64,000 bases of DNA from assembly GCA_012932865.1 (NCBI GenBank), contig SAXG01000002.1, positions 1,364,001 to 1,428,000 on the forward strand, written 5' to 3'. Made by a program: the position numbers and the translations under genes. Below are positions 57,301 through 64,000 of this stretch, piece by piece. Under the pieces are notes generated by a model, which searched no databases, was not told where the DNA came from, and saw only the letters and a list, made by a program, of their open reading frames with translations. Each line of letters starts with the position of its first letter. Position 1 is the stretch's first letter. Origin of the DNA: Amylostereum areolatum. Taxonomy: Eukaryota; Basidiomycota; Agaricomycetes; Russulales; Stereaceae.

Positions 57301-57912
57301 TTCGTTCCGCTTCTTCTCTTCGGCTTTCTCTTGTGCTTCGCGTTCACGGATCTTTGCTGCTCGAATAGTCTCTGGTGCTTCCCAAAATACAAACCCTGCG
57401 GGAGGCTGTATTGGGCCTGTGGGTGTCCGAGACGATGTTGTGGCATGATATTGTCGAGCAAGCGGGGATGACTCGGACAGCAGTCCAGCCGGGGACGAGG
57501 GTGGATCGGGAGGGGATGAAGGAGCTTGCAGAGGAGACTCATCGTTATATCCCATGCCAGCATTTGACGGCCCCTCCGCTGTTGAGCTCGAAGCCTGAGG
57601 CCGAAAAGATGGCCCAGGTGCCTTCCGGATATGCCGGACAAAGTCAGTTCCTGTGAACTTCCTCTTCACTGGACGGCCAGCCTTCTTCTCACTGAACAGA
57701 ACACTGAGAGGAGACTCTACATCATCTTGCGTGTCATTCGCTGGTGTGCGGGGGGAGCCAGGATTGGCCTCATGCGTATGGGTGTGCATAGGGGTGCTCG
57801 TGTCCGAGATTGCTGGGTTGGGTGCCGAAGTTGAGGGTTGGGGACTTGATAATGACCGTGGATGGAGCATGATAGACGTTTGGTATGATAAATGAACGTT
57901 TTTATTGTTCAA
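54348..57912 (-). CDS. DUF6589-like protein, candidate transposase of the transposon
   Basis: A multi-exon minus-strand gene: exon 1 57912-56875, next exon from 56,824, then further exons to TAG at 54,348-54,350. The first 200 residues are Pro/Ser-rich and disordered (an inner ATG at 57,870 may be the start). Following are a helical region (FANKWYNTITDLLQEFSMDE), LQSRKSTAFQRVIGLFLLAS, IVWDNINIPFRVGEQR, FFADGDLLTVLLSDK, RRFGLFHGKMAITRAVANEH, WGKPNSEW, NNILYNRDALYYIVFARAIK, LLFLYNWLVNLSGHPDGF, KEVDLLQEHQNFW and an acidic tail. These blocks match the pattern I know as DUF6589, an uncharacterised domain frequent in basidiomycetes. The conserved Asp residues (VWDN, ADGD) inside beta-rich segments would fit an RNase-H-like nuclease, which is inference. 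The gene overlaps the helicase tail by 7 bp. Confidence 0.75.
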
Positions 57913-57959
57913 TGACGACGGAGGGTGTAGCGGTAGGTCGAGAGCGCGGAAATCGCGAG

Positions 57960-58083
57960 CTGAATTTCACTAAGTCTCGTCAATCCCGTGGGAACTTTTT
58001 GCCTCTACTATCACGCGACCGTTCAACTCCAGTCCCTGCACCGACGTGATGTTTCCGGCTCGGGCAGGACTGGTTCGAGTCTA
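57960..58083 (-). repeat. Right terminal inverted repeat
   Basis: Reverse complement partner of 51,320-51,445. The loop between CCAGTCC and GGACTGG differs in sequence from the left end yet still offers a stem (CCGA/TCGG plus TGC/GCA). Confidence 0.8.
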
Positions 58084-58092
58084 CTTTCCAGC
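58084..58092. repeat. Right target-site duplication CTTTCCAGC
   Basis: Identical to 51,311-51,319; marks the insertion site of the transposon. Confidence 0.85.
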
Positions 58093-58197
58093 CATCTTCC
58101 GCTCAATCATCTCGCTCGCCGTCTCCAAGCACTCCTTCCACTTTCAAGCCACCCACCTTCCATCTCGCCTTTCTGAACCTGTGTCGTAGTCTTTATC

Positions 58198-59068
58198 ATG
58201 GACGCCCGTCTCCGCCGCGTAAGCAAGGAGATCGCAGGCGAGTTACCTCAATCATTCCAGCTCGAGCCACACTGACACCGATTCTTCCCCACGACGGTGT
58301 GGCCAGACTGCAAGAACGATAAATCGTCTAACATCAACGTCGACCTCATCGATAACTCACCATATCACTTGCGAGGTTCTTTCAAGGGTCCAGAAGACAC
58401 GCCCTACGCCGGCGGGCTCTACGAAGTGGTGCGTGCGGTCCCCTTCGCCCTGCCCCTTCGCGACTTCCCTGACCTCGCATTCTAACGGCATTGAAAATAG
58501 GACATCGTCATCCCGGACTCATACCCCTTTCAGCCCGTCAAAATGAAGTTCATCACGAAAGTCTACCACCCGAACGTCTCCTCCGCCTCGGGCGCGATCT
58601 GCCTCGACATCCTCAAGGACGCGTGGTCGCCCGTGCTCACGCTCAAATCTACGCTCATCTCGCTACAGAGCATGCTCTGCAGCCCCGAACCGAATGATCC
58701 GCAGGACGCGGAGGTCGCGAAGCATTACATGACCAGTCGCCCCAGCTTCGAGGACACCGCGAGGTATTGGGCGCAGGCGTACGCGGGCGCGCCAGGTGGG
58801 GATGGTAAGGCGGGCGTTAAGTCGGGTGCGGGAGCGGGGAGGGACGAGGTGGCGATGGCGGGGCTAGAGAGGGCGCATGTGGACCAGTTCGAGGGCCTCG
58901 GGTTCGAGAGGAGCAAAGTGGTGTGTTCACTCTGTTTGGTCGATCTTTGTCGCGGATACTGGGCTGATGGGTTGATAGATCGACGTGCTACGACGGTTGA
59001 ACTATCGCGGGGCGAATGTGGCGAAGATCAACGACGACAAGGTGGTGGAGGAGCTGCTGAAGAATTAA
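58198..59068 (+). CDS. UBC1: Ubiquitin-conjugating enzyme E2 of the Ubc1/UBE2K type (E2 core plus UBA)
   Basis: Four exons (58198-58237, 58307-58438, 58501-58920, 58979-59068). Spliced reading: MDARLRRVSKEIA|DCKNDKSSNI, LRGSFKGPEDTPYAGGLYEV, IPDSYPFQPVKMKFITKVYH, then SGAICLDILKDAWSPVLTLK with the catalytic Cys, SLQSMLCSPEPNDPQDAEVA and FEDTARYWAQAYAG. After a Gly/Ala linker comes a C-terminal UBA domain (VIDVLRRLNYRGANVAKIND, VVEELLKN). E2 plus UBA is the Ubc1/UBE2K architecture, an E2 that builds ubiquitin chains. Intron 1 (58,238-58,306) begins GCGAGT, a well-formed GC-AG intron; only this splice keeps the family N-terminus. The 6.76-kb transposon lies 115 bp upstream, so normal promoter sequence has been displaced. 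Confidence 0.92.
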
Positions 59069-59733
59069 TGTGTATGTATGACATGTGTCGTCGTTGTTTT
59101 TATATCATCCATCCTTCGCTTTCGTTGCATCAATATCGTCTGTGACCTGTCAAAAGCAATATTCATCAAGTTGTTCAATGTCTGTAAGGTTACTGATAGG
59201 GGAGTAGAACAGCCTCACAGACAATGTAGGATGCCTATAGGTCATCCGAGATTCCAACTTGCTTGGGAATGACGGTCGGTCACAATTATTCGTTGTGCTA
59301 GTAGACTCATCGCCTTCAAACTCAACATGTGGGCCAAGACATTTTGGAACAGGGCTGAGGATAATAGCACCCGCCTGATAGACGAATGCGTCGAGCTCGA
59401 CAGAGCCTCTCGCCAACGTATCCCGTCCGAGACCGAGACGACTGAACCAAGATGGTGGTACGCACATGTTCAAAGTTGAGTATGGTATCCTTTTACAACA
59501 TTGTGTTCTCTAACTCCTCTATCCACATTCGCAGTATAAGGTTTATTATATTCCATTGCGTCGGTCGTGAAGATAATGATGAGTGTCAACCCAGAAGAGT
59601 AGGGCAATGACCACTTGGTACAGATTATGTGTGTTGAGGTACTACATGAACGTGCAAGAACTCCCTGGCTATGAAGAAGTGATGGTCATAATACGATCCT
59701 GGAACAGCGCTAGAGAGGAACTCACCGAAGCCA
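59069..59733. other. Intergenic region between E2 gene and family copy F
   Basis: No supported gene. A 50-codon plus-strand ORF (59,325-59,477, MWAKTFWNRAEDNS...) looks mildly coding-like but has no recognised homology. Confidence 0.4.
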
Positions 59734-60475
59734 TCAGCATTCCTTCGGGAGCCATCGCCATTCCAAAGGGTCTAAATACCACAATGACCTCTCAGTCGCT
59801 GGGATGCCGAAGAACTCGAGGATGGGAGGAAGATAGGACACTGGGACGAGACCGGTGTAATTTGAACCGAGGGAAAGTCCCCACTCAGTCTTGCCGTCCT
59901 TGCGAATGAAAAGCTCAATCGCTATCATGTGTCGACACCTCCTGGGAAGGCTGAAACGATCGACAAGCGCATCGGAGAGAAGTTGATTCCTGAAAGTGCT
60001 CATGATGTGAGGAACGAGTCTCTCCCCTCTCTCGTTCACCGGGTCGTCTTCCTCCGCTTCCTCGTCTTCTCCCTCTCCCTCCTCGTCTTCCTCGTCTTCC
60101 TAGTCTTCCTCTTCCTCCTTGTCCTCGTTCCCCTCTTCGTCTTCGCTCTCCTCCTCCTCTATCTCTTCGGTTGTCCATACGATGCACTCTTTAAAGTGCT
60201 GGCGGATGATGGCTAACGCTTTATCCTCTTCAATGATATAGCCGTGATATAACGTTGGCGGATCGAACTCGTGGCAATTTTTCGCCCACAGGAAGGTGGG
60301 TATGAGGCGAAATGGCTGCTGTGAGTAACATCGCTTGAAATCCTGGACAACGGGTGAGAAACTGGATATATGCATTAGGAATGGGGGCACGCACGCTGTT
60401 CGTGTAGAGTTTGCCGTTAGCAGGTGCGAAAGGTATCTTCCTGGATATGTTCAGGGGCATGTAGTAGTCCAGCAT
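59734..60475 (-). pseudogene. Copy F of unknown two-exon family, one in-frame TAG
   Basis: Exon 1 (60475-60395, 27 codons, MLDYYMPLNISRKIPFAPAN... ending GKLYTNS), a 52-nt phase-0 intron, and exon 2 (60342-59734) opening DFKRCYSQQPFRLIPTFLW. The family landmarks are present: FDPPTLYHGYII, FKECIVWTTE, a very long Glu/Asp linker, LSDALVDRFSLPRRC, WGLSLGSNYTGLVP and LWYLDPLEWRWLP. Within the acidic run a single TAG (60,100-60,102) interrupts an otherwise continuous frame; a one-base change from GAG would give it. Everything downstream stays open, so inactivation is recent, or the stop is read through or is a sequence error. It lies about 40 kb from the main cluster, next to reductase relics. Confidence 0.65.
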
Positions 60476-60669
60476 GGCGAACGAAAAGAATATGAGGGAG
60501 AGTGTTTGGGTGATGCTGCCACAGCCTACAGCTCCTACAGGCTGCCACCTGGAGGCCGGAAGAATAGAAACGAACTATTGTCGACGACGCAGCAACGCCG
60601 TCCGGTGGTCGGCCCGATTTTGCCAAGTGGCTTCGGCGGTAGAGTCAGACTGTCAACGAGGCAAAAAAG

Positions 60670-61309
60670 CCGCCGTGATTATGCCATCAAAAACCAGCTC
60701 ACGTCCTTCATCTCGATGCAGAACCGCCACAGCCTTATTTACCGCCAGGAGGCGAGAGATGAAGCCTACGCTGAAGGTCGGCACCTTTCACCTTTTCCTT
60801 TACAATGTGGACTCACTTTTTTCTTGAAGCACTTTGGTGTGGGTGCGATCCCGCGGTCTCCCCTCGCTCGCGGAGCGCTCACTCACCATTTTGGCGAATC
60901 AACAACACGTTCGAAAGCCGACATATATGCCGGCTGATCTCACACTTCCGTCCTCGTTTGCTAATTGCAAGGTGCCATGAGCTGGCACGACGCCTACCTC
61001 AAAGAGTCTGCCAACCAGGCCATCGTGAACCTGGTCGAGGAAGTGGCCAAGAAGCATGGCGTGAATTGAAATGGCCCAGATCGCCCTTGCTTGGTCCATG
61101 TCCAAGGACATTGTCAGTGCGCCCTTCGTGGGCACGACGTCTATCGAGAAACTGAAAGAACCGATCAGTATATACCATTTTGTTATCGCGGACAACTCAC
61201 GTCTTGACATGAATGGATTGTAGATGCGCTCCAAGTCAAGTTGACCGACGAAGACATCAAAGTACCCCGAAGAACCGTACGAGCCCATGAACATCATCGG
61301 TCACGAATG
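60670..61309 (+). pseudogene. Aldo/keto reductase 3' relic
   Basis: Matches the middle and end of the reductase genes: DYAIKNQLTSFISMQNRHSL, HFGVGAIPRSPLARGALTHH, SWHDAYLKESANQAIVNLVE and ALQVKLTDEDIK. Lesions include a shifted frame at the EMMPTLK equivalent, a 4-bp insertion after HGVN (about 61,068) and an extra base in the last exon (about 61,260). It lacks the 5' half and the catalytic Tyr/Lys region. It ends shortly before the second segmental duplication. Confidence 0.75.
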
Positions 61310-62071
61310 AGCGCCTGCTTCGCACGCTGTGCCATATTCATATACATATGGATGGCTCGTAAGACCTCTATACGTTGAAGTGTACTAAAACTTGTTAGAT
61401 GATCCATCCGGCTTGAGCGAGACTTGAGCTTGAGCACGCTCCACTGAATGGCTCCCCCAATATTGTGATAGTAGAGCAAGTATAGTAAGTCGCGAGCGTA
61501 GGTGAGGGTGTCGCTAACAGGCAGAAACCTGTGAATACTGTTACGGCCACGATGTTTCAGGCTCAAAGGACGTCAGTAATCCATCCAAAACATCACTTCG
61601 TTCGACCCACACCGTTATGTACCAGTCAGTGACTAGCACTCGTGAACCGGCTACTTTTAGCTGGAGATCCACATGAACGAAGCCTCTTCGGCACCTGACA
61701 TACAGGTGGATATTGTTGTCCCTTTTTCTCTGTAACGGTGACTCAGCGCCGTGTCCAATGCTATGTACTGCTAGAATCGTCAAGAAGCTTTTACAGTGTG
61801 CGCTGTTTGGTCAATGGTCAATTCATCTCAGAATCAGTGGCACTACATTCTTCAAGTTACATTTTGCAGTGCATCGGAAGCTGTGCAGGGCTTTCCACAG
61901 AAGCTGAGAAATAAGTCGTCCGCGCTCTCACCTCACGATCGGGTTCTTCTTTCACACGAACACGAATACTAGCCTTCAGCTGAACAATGAACTGAAGATT
62001 CGGAAGCTACATGCGATGATGTCATTGACCGTGCGAAAAGGTGAGGTGGGTCAGCGACTCGAGGTACTAAG

Positions 62072-62080
62072 TATATAAAA
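62072..62080 (+). promoter_or_regulatory. TATA box of AKR gene 2
   Basis: TATATAAAA about 55 bp before the ATG at 62,130, conserved with copy 1. Confidence 0.6.
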
Positions 62081-62129
62081 GCCTTTCTCAACGGAGAGCC
62101 GCATTGAATCCCATCCTCCCATCAACGCC

Positions 62130-63827
62130 ATGGCTGAAACCACCTTCGAGCGCAAGATTCCATACGGCAGGTTTTCCCACGATCCAGTCAAATTGACATT
62201 AATCGATCACACTGTCTACTAGTCCGCCTTGGAAACTCTGGGCTGAAGATTTCGAAGGTCATCTTGGGATGCATGTCCTATGGCAGTCCAGAATGGCGGA
62301 AGTGGGTCTTGGGCGAGGAGGAAGGAATCGCGCAAATCAAATACGCGTACGTGGATTTTCTACTATAGTGTGTCCAAATCTTTGTCCTAATCGCTCCAAC
62401 TGCAGGTATGAGCATGGCATCCAAACCTTCGACACGGCAAACGTAAGTCGCACCACTACCAAGTAGCACCTAAACTGACCGCAACTCTGATTATGAATGA
62501 AGGTCTATTCGAACGGCGAGTCCGAAGTCATCCTTGGGAAGGCTATCAAGCAGCTCAATCTTCCCCGCGATGAGATTGTCGTGATGACCAAGGTATGTAG
62601 TCTTCACCGGTAACGAAGGGTTTCTGGTGATACATTGTACCGTACTCAACAGCTGCGCGGAGTCGTCGGCAAAACCCTGTCGGAGAGATACAGAGATACG
62701 ACAGTAGCCGACAACAACGGGTACATCAACCAGCACGGCTTGAGCAGGAAGCATATCTTCGAATCCGTCAAGCACAGCTTGGACCGACTCCAATTGGACT
62801 ACATCGATTTGCTCCAATGTACATCTCTTTTCCTGGATTGGCTTCTACCATCGGCGCTGATCGCTTTGCGCGTTTAGGCCATCGTTTCGATCAGGAGACC
62901 CCCATCGAAGAAACCGTCAGTGAATCCTGCATGAACCCATAAGAGTGTAGTCCTTGCTCACTTGGCAGGCTTTGGTATTTCATAGATGCAAGCTCTCCAT
63001 GATGTCGTCAAGGCAGGCTACGTGCGCTACATCGGCATGAGCTCCTGCTGGGCTTGGCAATGTACGTCCGTTTCCCTCATCGTTCATGCATCATGTTGTA
63101 TGCTGATTTTCTGCTCACACAGTCAGCGCTATGCAAAGTGGGTGTAATCTAGCTCTCGATCGAAACTGCCCTGACATGATACATGTGCAGACTACGCACT
63201 TAACAACAAGCTCACGCCTTTCATTTCGATGCAGAACCACTACAGTCTCATTTATCGCGAGGAAGAACGTGAGATGATGCCTACACTGAAGGTTGGTCTT
63301 TCTTCCAAGGTTTAACACCGGTCAATACCAACTCTCGCGTCCTGGCAGCATTTCGGCGTAGGATCGATCCCATGGTCTCCTTTGGCTCGTGGAGCGCTGA
63401 CCCACCCTCTGGGCGAGACCACGAAGCGTTCAGAAGTCGACATGTGCGTCGACGCGCATGCCCCGCCCACTCGTAACATGCTAATTTCAGCATTCGGTTA
63501 GCTGGCATGACACTTATCTCAAGGAGCCCTCCAACCAGGATATTGTCCGCCGCGTCGAGGAAGTGGCCAAGAAACACGGCGTGAAAATGGCCCAGGTCGC
63601 GCTCGCTTGGTGCATGACCAAGGACGTTGTCAGCGCGCCCATCGTAGGCACGACGTCAATCGAAAAGCTGAAGGAGTTGATTGGTATATATGCTCAGCTC
63701 GCCTCGTGGATCATATACCTTCTGACATGGGTGGATGTTAGATGCATTTGACGTCAAATTGACCGACGAAGACATCAAGTACCTCGAAGAGCCTTACAAG
63801 CCCATGAACATCATTGGACATGCCTAA
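62130..63827 (+). CDS. Aldo/keto reductase (aryl-alcohol dehydrogenase-like) 2
   Basis: Duplicate of the gene at 40.2 kb with the same exon plan. Spliced reading: MAETTFERKIPY|VRLGNSGLKISKVILGCMSY, GSPEWRKWVLGEEEGIAQIK, HGIQTFDTAN|VYSNGESE, LNLPRDEIVVMTK, LRGVVGKTLSERYRDTT, RLQLDYIDLLQ|CHRFDQETPIEE, GYVRYIGMSSCWAWQ, NNKLTPFISMQNHYS and GVGSIPWSPLARGALTHP. It continues SWHDTYLKEPSNQ or, if the GGTTAG acceptor is used, IWHDTYLKEPSNQ, then KKHGVKMAQVALAWCM, ending IIGHA. The Asp-Tyr-Lys-His tetrad is complete. Unlike copy 1 it has a single KTLSERYRD segment, so the 14-residue duplication is specific to copy 1. Intron 1 (from 62,167) again starts with GC. The frame is intact. Confidence 0.85.
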
Positions 63828-64000
63828 GCCAGCCCTTCGAACAGGACTGGATTATGCCACGCTCGTCACGGAAAGGCAATGGTCATAGCAGCCTCAGGAA
63901 GTTGGAGTACGAAAACGTGTATTTTAGCCTGTATCATCAGTCCATCCTGGACAAATCCATACACCTGACCTCGGAATATTTTTGCACCTAGCACGGATAG

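Larger units (their letters stand above)
51320..58083. mobile_element. 6,764-bp TIR transposon with RecQ-type helicase and DUF6589-like protein
   Basis: Both ends begin TAGACTCGAACCAGTCC when read inward and stay alignable for about 120 bp (shared blocks GGGACTGGAGT, AGGCAAAAAGTTCCCACG, GACTTAG). Immediately outside is a perfect 9-bp direct repeat, CTTTCCAGC. Inside are two convergent, intron-containing genes: a RecQ-like helicase (+) and a protein resembling DUF6589 (-), whose stop codons overlap by a few bases. Both frames are open, so the copy looks recent and potentially autonomous. The 9-bp target duplication recalls Mutator-type elements, but neither protein resembles a MULE transposase. 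I cannot assign it to a named superfamily. It sits about 115 bp upstream of the E2 start codon. Confidence 0.85.
61585..64000 (+). repeat. Segmental duplication, copy 2 (promoter plus AKR gene); runs off window end
   Basis: Direct repeat of 39,685-42,148. The homology continues to the last base of the window, so the true end lies beyond it. Confidence 0.85.

Overview
The window looks like a piece of an Agaricomycete (mushroom-forming basidiomycete) nuclear genome. Nearly every gene is split by short introns of about 50-65 nt. The recognisable genes are fungal: plant-wall carbohydrate enzymes (GH39-like, CE15-like), a Kre9/Knh1-type secreted wall protein, a basidiomycete-style multi-pass membrane protein, a DUF6589-type protein, an F-box/LRR-type protein, mitochondrial glycerol-3-phosphate dehydrogenase and a Ubc1-type E2.

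Layout. 1-12 kb: a partial acyl-CoA ligase (-), a long gene-poor stretch, the Kre9-like gene, a frameshifted GH39-like gene, a membrane protein (-) and a protein kinase with a DFS motif. 12.7-14.4 kb: a NAPE-PLD-type metallo-beta-lactamase. 14.6-20.5 kb: a tandem cluster of an unrecognised two-exon gene family (three intact copies, three decayed); a further copy with one in-frame stop lies at 60 kb. 20.7-25.1 kb: a paralogous kinase (DFT) and a broken CE15 gene, both on the minus strand. 26.2-30.3 kb: a tandem duplication of a 1,468-bp unit whose second copy holds a TA-target MITE, which itself holds an 8-bp-TSD MITE. 30.6-51.3 kb: F-box protein, three more acyl-CoA ligase paralogues, an aldo/keto reductase (AKR) in a segmental duplication, mitochondrial G3P dehydrogenase and a third kinase.

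51,320-58,083 is a complete 6,764-bp transposon. It has about 120-bp terminal inverted repeats and a perfect 9-bp target duplication (CTTTCCAGC). It carries two convergent genes, a RecQ-type helicase and a DUF6589-like protein that is the candidate transposase, and it sits just upstream of the E2 gene. This is the most interesting system in the window. The last 4 kb hold the outlying family copy, an AKR 3' relic and the second copy of the AKR duplication.

Metabolic themes are secreted carbohydrate hydrolysis (GH39, CE15), acyl or phenylpropanoid activation (four AMP-forming ligases) and redox (AKR, G3P dehydrogenase). There are no operons; neighbouring genes look independently transcribed. 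Several genes carry single-base lesions, so pseudogenisation and assembly indels must be kept apart by read-level checks. All homology statements come from pattern recognition of translated sequence; no database search was run.
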